Below are positions 1-6,224 of a stretch of DNA of 7,921 nucleotides, piece after piece. The notes beneath the pieces are model-generated. The model searched no databases. It worked only from the letters and a program-made list of their open reading frames with translations, and had not been told where the DNA came from. Source of the stretch: Eubacteriales bacterium. Lineage in GTDB: Bacteria; Bacillota; Clostridia; Christensenellales; SZUA-584. Position numbers and translations under genes: made by a program. Location: positions 1-7,921 of the forward strand of contig JAQTSP010000113.1 of assembly GCA_028711205.1 (NCBI GenBank), written 5' to 3'. Each line of letters opens with the position of its first letter. Positions within the stretch are counted from its first letter, which is position 1.

Positions 1-347
1 GGGTCTAAAAGCAGTATATCGTACTTCTTCAAATCCGGCATCAGCTTTATGACGTCGCCTTTATATATATCATAATTTTCTGTCGTCACAACGGCTTTGA
101 TATTCTCTTTGAGCACGCGCAGGCAGCCACCGTTTTTCTCTGCAAAATCGACATGCGCGGCGCCGCGCGACAGCGCCTCAATGCCCAGCGCGCCGCTGCC
201 CGCAAACGCGTCAAGCACAACCGCGCCCTCTATATCAAACTGAAGCGCACCGAACATCGCTTCTTTGACCTTGTCTGTCGTCGGCCTGACATTCCCCGCG
301 GGGCAAATCAGCCGCCTGCCTTTGTATGCTCCGGCAACGACCCGCAT
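1..347 (-). CDS. rsmD: 16S rRNA (guanine(966)-N2)-methyltransferase, N-terminal 115 residues (3' end outside window)
   Basis: Minus-strand translation from ATG 347 gives 115 full codons before the window ends. The start MRVVAGAYKGRRL and the block RPTTDKVKEAMFGAL (21-35) are diagnostic of RsmD, which methylates the N2 of G966 in 16S rRNA with S-adenosylmethionine. The SAM-binding motif is VLDAFAGSGALGIEALSRGA (44-63), and the acidic motif II position is FAEKN (68-72). The sequence is cut at ILLLD plus CC, so the next residue is Pro. This is the start of the catalytic DPP(Y/F) motif. RsmD is usually about 180-190 residues, so about 70 are missing. The ATG overlaps the preceding stop codon by one base (TGATG) with only a weak GGGG upstream, which points to translational coupling. 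Confidence 0.96.
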   Translation of the reverse strand, partial: MRVVAGAYKGRRLICPAGNVRPTTDKVKEAMFGALQFDIEGAVVLDAFAGSGALGIEALSRGAAHVDFAEKNGGCLRVLKENIKAVVTTENYDIYKGDVIKLMPDLKKYDILLLD

Positions 348-901
348 CACACGGCCCCGATAACGCGATCTTCCGTTACGACGATGTCCATAGGAACATC
401 GTGCGTTTCCGGAAATACGTCATCGATGATCTGCCTGTTAAAACATACGCCAATCTTGACGGCTTTTACTTCGCTTAAGAACCGGTCATAGTAGCCGCCG
501 CCAAAGCCTATTCTGTGGCGATTTTTATCAAACGCGATACCGGGAATAATGACAACGTCCGGTTCCACCTTTTCGCTCTCATTCATCATCACCGGCTCGG
601 GTATACCGTAAATGTTGCTTTTTATAACAGAATCAGCATGATAATCCACGGCGATCATGTCGCCCTCTCCAACGATATACGGCAACGCGACACATTTCCC
701 CATATCGAGGCATACGCGTATAAACTCAAGCAGGTTCGGCTCATTTTTATATGAATAATACGCCATAATACACTGCGCCTTTTGAACGCACTCAAGCCCG
801 AGGAGCCTATTATTAATGATGCCGCTGAAAACCTCAATATCCTTTGTATCAATCAGCAGGCGGCCTTTTAGCATTTTCCGCCTTATTGTTTCTTTTGGCA
901 T
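347..901 (-). CDS. ygfA: 5-formyltetrahydrofolate cyclo-ligase
   Basis: This 184-residue cytoplasmic enzyme converts 5-formyltetrahydrofolate to 5,10-methenyltetrahydrofolate using ATP, returning an inactive folate form to one-carbon metabolism. The signature is VIIPGIAFDKNRHRIGFGGG (117-136) followed by YYDRFL (137-142), the Gly-rich ATP/folate site of the family. Supporting blocks are IMAYYSYKNEPN (45-56), YGIPEP (98-103) and VPMDIVVTED (169-178). The N-terminal basic helix KETIRRKM is also usual. ATG 901 has GGAGGG a few bases upstream, inside the end of alr, so a longer in-frame start at 946 is unlikely. Overlap with alr is 19 nt (883-901). At its other end the stop and the rsmD start share a base in TGATG. 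These overlaps indicate one polycistronic, translationally coupled message. The family is clear; E. coli calls the gene ygfA (fau) and B. subtilis yqgN. Confidence 0.95.
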   Translation of the reverse strand: MPKETIRRKMLKGRLLIDTKDIEVFSGIINNRLLGLECVQKAQCIMAYYSYKNEPNLLEFIRVCLDMGKCVALPYIVGEGDMIAVDYHADSVIKSNIYGIPEPVMMNESEKVEPDVVIIPGIAFDKNRHRIGFGGGYYDRFLSEVKAVKIGVCFNRQIIDDVFPETHDVPMDIVVTEDRVIGAV

Positions 902-2022
902 GGTCCCTCCAGATACAGCCGCGGCACACGCGGCGATATCGCGCACAGTATCTCATAATTGATCGTGCTGCAGCGCGCCGCGTATTCATCCGCCGATATC
1001 TCGTCGCCGCCCTGGGCGCCGATGCACACCGCGTCGTCATGCAGCACCGCGTCCGGTATATCCGTTACGTCCACGAGTATCTGGTCCATGCAGACGCGTC
1101 CCAAAACCCGCGCGCGTTTCCCGCGGATCAGTACCTCGCCACTGTTCGACAGCAGTCTGTTATACCCGTCCGCGTATCCGATGGGCAGCGTCGCGACCGA
1201 CATCGGCTTTGGCGTCGTATAGATACCGCCATAGCTGATTTTTTCGCCCGCGCCGATCTTTTTGATATGCGATATATGCGTGTGGACAGACATCGCCGGG
1301 CATAGCGCCACGCTCTTATCCACCTCGTCTGACGGATAGCATCCGTACATCGCGATGCCGACCCGCACCATGTCGTAGCTAAGATCGGCGCAGTCAAGTG
1401 CGGCGCCGCTACTTGACGCATGTATTATCGGCGAAAACCCGCGATTCTTTACCCTGTTGATATATTCGCTGAACCGATCGTTTTGCATCCTGGTATATCT
1501 TTTATCCGCCTCATCAGCCGCCGCAAAATGCGTCATCAGCCCTTCGAGTATCAGGTTTTCTTCATTTTCTATTCTATCAAGTATACGCTCAGTTTCGTCA
1601 TAAGTCTTGACACCGACCCGGTTCATGCCTGTATCGGCTTTCAGATGCAGCCGCATCGGTATGTTTTGCTCTTTTGCCACAGCCGCTGCATTGTCGATAC
1701 AGTCTTCTGACACAACGACCATGCTCAGCTCAAGTTCGGCCGCTTTTCTCCACTGCCACAACGTCGACGGGCCGAGCACGAGTATCGGCACACTGATCCC
1801 GGCGTCACGAAGAGGCGCCGCCTCCTCGGGTATCGCGACCGCCAGCCACTCGGCGCCCGCCTCGATCGCGGCCTTCGATACCATCACGCTGCCGTGCCCG
1901 TATCCGTCTGCCTTGACCACGGCGCAAAACATGGTATTCTTTGGTATATGGCGCTTGATATTGATCACATTCTGTTTGATCGCGTTCAAGTCTATTTTTG
2001 CGTATGTCGGACGAATTAGCAT
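883..2022 (-). CDS. alr: Alanine racemase
   Basis: This 379-residue PLP enzyme interconverts L- and D-alanine, supplying D-alanine for peptidoglycan. The PLP-binding lysine is K37 in AVVKADGYGHG. Other conserved blocks are MNRVGV (133-138), THFA (164-167), the Arg of MVRVGIAMYG (R220), the catalytic tyrosine Y264 in KISYGG, IGYADGYNR (281-289), CMDQILVDVT (321-330) and YEILCAISPRVPR (366-378). Length is normal for the family (360-390). I chose ATG 2022 because AAGAAGG precedes it closely and the protein then begins RPTYAKIDLNAI, as usual; upstream TTG 2067 and ATG 2055 have no ribosome binding site. The stop codon lies inside the next gene, a 19-nt overlap, and the end of alr supplies that gene's GGAGGG site. 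Any promoter in the 127-base spacer upstream is unclear, so alr may partly depend on read-through. Confidence 0.97.
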   Translation of the reverse strand: MLIRPTYAKIDLNAIKQNVINIKRHIPKNTMFCAVVKADGYGHGSVMVSKAAIEAGAEWLAVAIPEEAAPLRDAGISVPILVLGPSTLWQWRKAAELELSMVVVSEDCIDNAAAVAKEQNIPMRLHLKADTGMNRVGVKTYDETERILDRIENEENLILEGLMTHFAAADEADKRYTRMQNDRFSEYINRVKNRGFSPIIHASSSGAALDCADLSYDMVRVGIAMYGCYPSDEVDKSVALCPAMSVHTHISHIKKIGAGEKISYGGIYTTPKPMSVATLPIGYADGYNRLLSNSGEVLIRGKRARVLGRVCMDQILVDVTDIPDAVLHDDAVCIGAQGGDEISADEYAARCSTINYEILCAISPRVPRLYLEGPCQKKQ

Positions 2023-2100
2023 GATTACCTTCTTTTCACTGCGCGCATAAGGCATGCACGCACACAAACAACGCCTGCTGCGGCTTTATCTGCGTATGAT

Positions 2101-2127
2101 TTTGCCCGGGGCCCCCGGCGGCACAAA
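2101..2127 (-). other. GC-rich hairpin without U tract between the ACT gene and alr
   Basis: On the minus strand, CCGGG (2118-2114) can pair with CCCGG (2110-2106) around a 3-nt loop. UUUG (2127-2124) can pair with CAAA (2104-2101) outside it, across a bulged left arm. The hairpin starts about 23 nt after the ACT stop codon. It is followed by AATCAT rather than a run of T on this strand, and the plus strand has no T run either. It is therefore not a standard intrinsic terminator. It could protect the 3' end of the message, cause pausing, or attenuate read-through into alr. The rest of the 2023-2149 spacer shows no convincing promoter. Confidence 0.4.
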
Positions 2128-2149
2128 GCGTCGTTGGCGTCGTTATTGC

Positions 2150-2578
2150 TTATATCTGATAAACGTCTCCAGAATCCAACAGCTTGACACCGTTTTCCCG
2201 AAGCGCCGATATCGCGGTCCCGATATCCTCCACACGGAAGAGTATCAGCGCGTTTTCATTCGGCGTGCGCACAAACGAATACAGGTATTCCACACTGATG
2301 CCCGCGCTGTCGAGCACACCGAGCACGCTTGCGAGGCCGCCCGGTTCGTCAACGACTTCGGCAACAATCACTTCTGTTGTGCTTGCGGTATATCCGTTTT
2401 GTTTCAATACCGAAATGGCCTTGTCAGGGTCGCTGACGATACAGCGCATGATACCGAAATTCGTCGTGTCCGCGATAGACAGCGCGATCAGGTCGATACC
2501 CGCCTGCCCAAGAACTTCCGTTATCTTGGCAAGCCGCCCTTTTTTGTTTTCCACAAAGACAGAGATCTGTTTTATCAT
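2150..2578 (-). CDS. Tandem ACT-domain protein (probable amino acid sensor)
   Basis: This 142-residue protein consists of two ACT domains and nothing else. The first (about 1-68) begins MIKQISVFVENKKGRLAKI and continues with the helix LGQAGIDLIALSI. The second (about 70-142) shows VIVAEVVDEPGGLASVLGVL and SAGISVEYLYSF. ACT domains bind amino acids at domain interfaces, and the Gly-rich turns after strand one (NKKGRL and DEPGGL) are the typical ligand-binding positions. Proteins of this stand-alone double-ACT type often accompany PaaK and IorAB genes. There is no catalytic or DNA-binding domain, so it probably acts by binding a partner, perhaps a ligase, in response to an aromatic amino acid; that is inference. 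ATG 2578 has GGGAGGAG 8 nt upstream. It is the last gene of the operon, 18 bases after paaK copy 2. Fold certain, ligand and partner unknown. Confidence 0.9.
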   Translation of the reverse strand: MIKQISVFVENKKGRLAKITEVLGQAGIDLIALSIADTTNFGIMRCIVSDPDKAISVLKQNGYTASTTEVIVAEVVDEPGGLASVLGVLDSAGISVEYLYSFVRTPNENALILFRVEDIGTAISALRENGVKLLDSGDVYQI

Positions 2579-2596
2579 GATCCATACTCCTCCCGA

Positions 2597-3892
2597 TTAT
2601 TTCCTGTTGTCGATCACACGTTTTGCCTTTCCCATGCTGCGCTCTATCGTTTTTGGCTCGACAAGCGTGACCGTCACGCCGATACCAAGCACTGACTGTA
2701 TCTCGGCTTCAATCTTGTTGCGGAGATCTTCCAGACGCTTGATCTCATCAGAGAACAGCGCAGCCGACACTTCGACCTGAACCTCAAGGCTGTCAACGTT
2801 GCTGGCACGGTCGACAACGATCTGGTAATGCGGCGATACATCCGCCATCTCGACGAGCACGCTCTCGATCTGGGACGGAAATACGTTGACGCCGCGTATG
2901 ATCAGCATATCGTCGCTGCGCCCAAGCACCTTGTCCATGCGCACCATCGTGCGCCCGCAGCCGCACGTTTGCTCATGCAGCGATGTGATATCCCGCGTCC
3001 TGTAGCGTATCAGCGGTATGCCGTCCTTATCGATGGTCGTGATGACAAGCTCGCCTTTTTCGCCGTAAGGCAACGGCTCCAATGTGTCGGGATCGATGAT
3101 CTCGGGCAGGAAGAAGTCTTCCGAAATATGCAGCCCCTGTTTATATTCGCAGTCGGTCGCGACACCAGGGCCCATGATCTCCGACAGGCCATATATATCA
3201 ATCGCGAGTATCCCCAGCCGATGTTCGATCTCTGTGCGCATCGCTTCCGTCCACGGCTCCGCGCCAAAAACGCCGGCCTCGAGCTTGAGTGACTTCGGAT
3301 CGATACCCATATCTTCCATCGTCTCCGCCATAAACAGCGCATACGACGGCGTACACGCAATAATCGTGGTGCCAAAATCCTGCATCAGCATGATCTGGCG
3401 CTTCGTGTTGCCGCCCGAAACCGGCACCGTCATCGCGCCAAGCGCTTCCGCGCCATAGTGCGCGCCGAGCCCGCCGGTAAACAACCCGTATCCGTAAGCC
3501 ACCTGTATCACGGAGTTCTTGTTTCCTCCGGCGAAGACATACGTTCTTGCCATCAGATCGGCCCAGTTTTTGATGTCGCGCTTTGTGTATCCCACAACGG
3601 TCGGCTTGCCGGTCGTGCCGGACGACGCGTGCACCCTGACGATATCCTCCTGTTTCGCGGCAAAAAGCCCGAACGGATAATTGTCACGCAGATCATTCTT
3701 CACCGTAAAAGGAAGATGCTTGAGGTCATCAAGACGCCTGATATCCTCCGGCCTGATCCCCTTGTCATCAAACGCTTTTTTGTAGAACGGTACGTTTTCG
3801 TACACCTTTTTTGCCGTCGCTTTGAGCTTTTCCAACTGTATAAGCCCAAGCTGTTCCCTGTCCATACATTCTATTTCTTTATTCCAATACAT
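2597..3892 (-). CDS. paaK: Phenylacetate-CoA ligase (AMP-forming), copy 2
   Basis: This 431-residue ligase is a paralog of copy 1, aligning with it without gaps over 430 positions at about 54% identity (hand count). All adenylating-enzyme motifs are intact: HASSGTTGKPT (88-98), VSGGNTKRQ (158-166), IYGLSEIMGPG (233-243), RYRTRD with Asp301, GRSDDMLIIRGVNVFPSQIE (324-343), and C-terminal GKAKRV. Its pocket segment YGYGLFTGGLGAHYGAE (133-149) and GAEPWTEAMR (210-219) match classical phenylacetate-CoA ligases, so phenylacetate is the best substrate guess. C248, H255, C310 and C312 are present and could hold a structural metal, but the extra cysteines of copy 1 are not (S257 and P263 here). ATG 3892 is preceded by GGAGG with suitable spacing. 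The gene sits 14 bases after iorB and 18 bases before the ACT gene. Its context with IorAB implies interconversion of aryl-acetyl-CoA and aryl-acetate, in either direction. Confidence 0.95.
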   Translation of the reverse strand: MYWNKEIECMDREQLGLIQLEKLKATAKKVYENVPFYKKAFDDKGIRPEDIRRLDDLKHLPFTVKNDLRDNYPFGLFAAKQEDIVRVHASSGTTGKPTVVGYTKRDIKNWADLMARTYVFAGGNKNSVIQVAYGYGLFTGGLGAHYGAEALGAMTVPVSGGNTKRQIMLMQDFGTTIIACTPSYALFMAETMEDMGIDPKSLKLEAGVFGAEPWTEAMRTEIEHRLGILAIDIYGLSEIMGPGVATDCEYKQGLHISEDFFLPEIIDPDTLEPLPYGEKGELVITTIDKDGIPLIRYRTRDITSLHEQTCGCGRTMVRMDKVLGRSDDMLIIRGVNVFPSQIESVLVEMADVSPHYQIVVDRASNVDSLEVQVEVSAALFSDEIKRLEDLRNKIEAEIQSVLGIGVTVTLVEPKTIERSMGKAKRVIDNRK

Positions 3893-3906
3893 ATGATTCC
3901 TCCAAT

Positions 3907-4473
3907 TTATGAATTGTAACCCTTCTCAAACGCCGCCATGTTCACATCCAGCAGTTTCTCCGGAACAGTCTCGCGTATCGCATCTAAAAAGGCTTTTTTA
4001 TCAAAATCCATATGTTTCGCAAGCACACCGATCAGCACGGTATTGAGCGCCTTTGCGTTCCCGGCCTCTTTCGCCAGCGTCAGCGCGTCCACAAACACAG
4101 CACCCGGCACGGCTTCACTGATTCTTTGCTCTATATTCGCGGGATATTTTTCCGCGCCTGTGATGACGGGCATCGGCGGTATCTCCTGTGTATTGACAAA
4201 CATGCGGCCGTTCTTTTTCAGACGCCCGATCCATCTTAACGCTTCGAGCTTCTCGAACGCCAGTATGATATCAGCGCCGCCCTCGTCGATGACGGGCGCG
4301 TACACTTTTTCTCCGAAACGCACGTGTGTGACGACGCTGCCGCCGCGCTGCGCCATGCCGTGCACCTCGGACAGCTTTACATCATACCCAAGCGACAGCG
4401 CCAGGTTGCCAAGCACACGGCTTGCCAGCAGCGTTCCCTGCCCGCCGACGCCAACAATCAAAATATCGCCCAT
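3907..4473 (-). CDS. iorB: Indolepyruvate ferredoxin oxidoreductase, beta subunit
   Basis: This 188-residue protein matches the gamma-type (POR/KOR-like) domain of the 2-oxoacid:ferredoxin oxidoreductases that serves as the IorB partner of IorA. It shows the nucleotide-type loop VGVGGQGTLLASR (7-19), the strongly conserved SEVHGMAQRGGSV (35-47), and a C-terminal LNTVLIG (143-149). IorB carries no iron-sulfur motif, as expected; the catalytic TPP and clusters sit in IorA. Two starts are possible: GTG at 4482, overlapping the iorA stop, or ATG at 4473, one base after it. AAGGCGGG lies about 7-8 nt before the ATG but is almost flush against the GTG, so the ATG is preferred. The stop TAA (3907-3909) is 14 bases ahead of paaK copy 2. 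Confidence 0.95.
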   Translation of the reverse strand: MGDILIVGVGGQGTLLASRVLGNLALSLGYDVKLSEVHGMAQRGGSVVTHVRFGEKVYAPVIDEGGADIILAFEKLEALRWIGRLKKNGRMFVNTQEIPPMPVITGAEKYPANIEQRISEAVPGAVFVDALTLAKEAGNAKALNTVLIGVLAKHMDFDKKAFLDAIRETVPEKLLDVNMAAFEKGYNS

Positions 4474-4474
4474 G

Positions 4475-6202
4475 CTATTCACCCGCCTTTTCTATCGCGC
4501 TGAACGCGCAGACGTCCTTGCACAGGCCGCAGCCGGTACAGAGCGTCTCGTCGATCATCATGCCGTTCTGCGTTTTTTCGATTGCCGGGCAGCCAAGCTT
4601 CAGGCACACGCCGCACGATTTGCATTTGTCCGTGATCGTGTAGGGCGGCGATATTTTCTTTCGATCGAGCAGGGCGCAGGGGCGTTTTGCGATAACCACG
4701 CTCAGTTCTTCCCGCGCCGTTTCTTCCCGCAGCACTTTTTCCAGCGCCTTTAAATCGAACGGGTCGACAACGCGCACATGTTTCACGCCAAGGCTTTTCA
4801 CAAGCGCAGGTATGTCGATCGCGTACGCGATATCGCCTTTTAAGTTTTTGCCCGTTGCGGGATGGTCCTGATGCCCCGTCATGCCCGTCGTCGCGTTGTC
4901 GAGTATCAGCACCGTCGATGTCGCGCCGTTATACACCATGTCCAAAAGGCCGGTAATACCCGAATGAAAGAACGTCGAATCGCCGATCACGGCCACAAGT
5001 TTTCTCGAGAAATCTTTGCCGCGCGCCTTTTCCATGCCCATCGCCATGCCGATGCTTGCGCCCATGCAGACACACGTATCGATACCCGAAAGCGGCGGCA
5101 TTGCGCCCAGCGTATAACAGCCGATGTCGCCGGTTGCCGCGATTCCAAGCTTCTTCAGCATGTAATAGACAGCCCTGTGCGGGCACCCCGGGCACATCAC
5201 CGGCGGCCTTTGCGGCAGCGCGCCCGCGTTGATGATCTCTGCCTTTTTGCCGCCTATTTTTTCGGCGATCATGTTGACGCTGTATTCGCCCTGAACCGTG
5301 AAGATTGCTTTGCCGGTCACTTCGATACCCATCGCTTTGATCATGTCTTCAAAGAACGGCTCAAGTTCTTCGACAATATAGAGTTTGCCGACCTTAGCAG
5401 CGAATGCGCGGATTTTTTGTTCCGGCAGCGGATAGATCATGCCAAGATTGAGCACGCTGGCATCGGGAATCGCCTCTTTGACATAGTTGTATACAACACC
5501 GCTTGTGATCACACCGATTTTTGTATCATGATATTCCGCGCGGTTGATGTCCAATGTGTCCGCATATTCTTTGATATCGTTCATACGTTTTTCCAATATC
5601 ACATGGCGTTTTTTTGCCATGCCCGGCATCATCACGTATTTTGCGGCATCTTTTTCGTATGGCTTTAACGCAATGTCCCGCCTGATATTCAACGTGACGA
5701 TTCCCTGAGAATGCGACAGCCGCGTGTTGGAGCGCACCAGTACCGGCGTGTCAAATCTCTCGCTCATCTCAAACGCCAATTTGACATACTCTTTGGCTTC
5801 CATGCTGCCCGATGGCTCCAGCATCGGCAGATGTGCGCCTCTCGCGTACAACCGCGAATCCTGCTCATTCTGGCTCGAATGCATACCCGGGTCGTCCGCG
5901 ACGATGACAACAAGCCCGCCGTTGATACCTGTATACGCCGCTGTGAACAGCGGATCGGCCGCGACGTTGAGCCCGACGTGCTTCATACAGCACAGTGTGC
6001 GCGCACCGGCGACCGATGCGCCGATCGCGACCTCGAGCGCCACCTTCTCATTCGGTGACCATTCCGCATAGATCTCATCGTATTTAGCGACGTTCTCGGT
6101 GATCTCCGTACTCGGCGTTCCCGGATACGCGGTCGCGACGGTGACGCCCGCTTCATAGGCGCCTCTCGCGAAAGCCTCGTTTCCAAGCATCAATTTCTTC
6201 AT
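4475..6202 (-). CDS. iorA: Indolepyruvate ferredoxin oxidoreductase, alpha subunit
   Basis: This 575-residue thiamine-diphosphate enzyme subunit oxidatively decarboxylates aryl-pyruvates to aryl-acetyl-CoA, passing electrons through iron-sulfur clusters to ferredoxin. The N-terminal pyruvate-oxidoreductase-like domain shows YPGTPSTEI (26-34). Next come RPPVMCPGCPHR (332-343) and the TPP/Mg site, GDSTFFHSG (407-415) with DNATTGMTGHQDHP (435-448). A C-terminal two-cluster ferredoxin domain has C527/C530/C533/C538 (CX2CX2CX4C, then Pro) and C555/C558/C561/C565 (CX2CX2CX3C, followed by Ala rather than the common Pro). The longer first spacing is typical of IorA. I chose ATG 6202 because AAGGAGAG precedes it and the family begins K-x-L-M-x-G-N-E. 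An upstream in-frame start at 6262 would run back into paaK. The stop codon (4475-4477) is one base before the iorB ATG, so the subunits are translationally coupled. Confidence 0.97.
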   Translation of the reverse strand: MKKLMLGNEAFARGAYEAGVTVATAYPGTPSTEITENVAKYDEIYAEWSPNEKVALEVAIGASVAGARTLCCMKHVGLNVAADPLFTAAYTGINGGLVVIVADDPGMHSSQNEQDSRLYARGAHLPMLEPSGSMEAKEYVKLAFEMSERFDTPVLVRSNTRLSHSQGIVTLNIRRDIALKPYEKDAAKYVMMPGMAKKRHVILEKRMNDIKEYADTLDINRAEYHDTKIGVITSGVVYNYVKEAIPDASVLNLGMIYPLPEQKIRAFAAKVGKLYIVEELEPFFEDMIKAMGIEVTGKAIFTVQGEYSVNMIAEKIGGKKAEIINAGALPQRPPVMCPGCPHRAVYYMLKKLGIAATGDIGCYTLGAMPPLSGIDTCVCMGASIGMAMGMEKARGKDFSRKLVAVIGDSTFFHSGITGLLDMVYNGATSTVLILDNATTGMTGHQDHPATGKNLKGDIAYAIDIPALVKSLGVKHVRVVDPFDLKALEKVLREETAREELSVVIAKRPCALLDRKKISPPYTITDKCKSCGVCLKLGCPAIEKTQNGMMIDETLCTGCGLCKDVCAFSAIEKAGE

Positions 6203-6224
6203 GTATCTCTCCTTATGCCATACT

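Noticed and set aside
2055..2067. Longer alr starting at TTG 2067 or ATG 2055
   Set aside because: No ribosome binding site precedes either, and the extra residues do not resemble the family N-terminus. ATG 2022 has AAGAAGG and a typical start.
4474..4482. GTG 4482 as the iorB start
   Set aside because: The AAGGCGG site would be almost touching the GTG. ATG 4473 has proper spacing and gives the usual IorB N-terminus. The GTG is not excluded.
3938..4753. Plus-strand open frame of 271 codons across iorB and the end of iorA
   Set aside because: It lies opposite two genes with full family motifs, and its translation is a low-complexity Ser/Thr/Pro-rich string with no recognisable domain. It is a shadow of the GC-rich codon usage.
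4862..5668. Plus-strand open frame of 268 codons opposite iorA
   Set aside because: His- and Arg-rich antisense translation with no domain, fully inside the TPP domain region of iorA, and no ribosome binding site noted.
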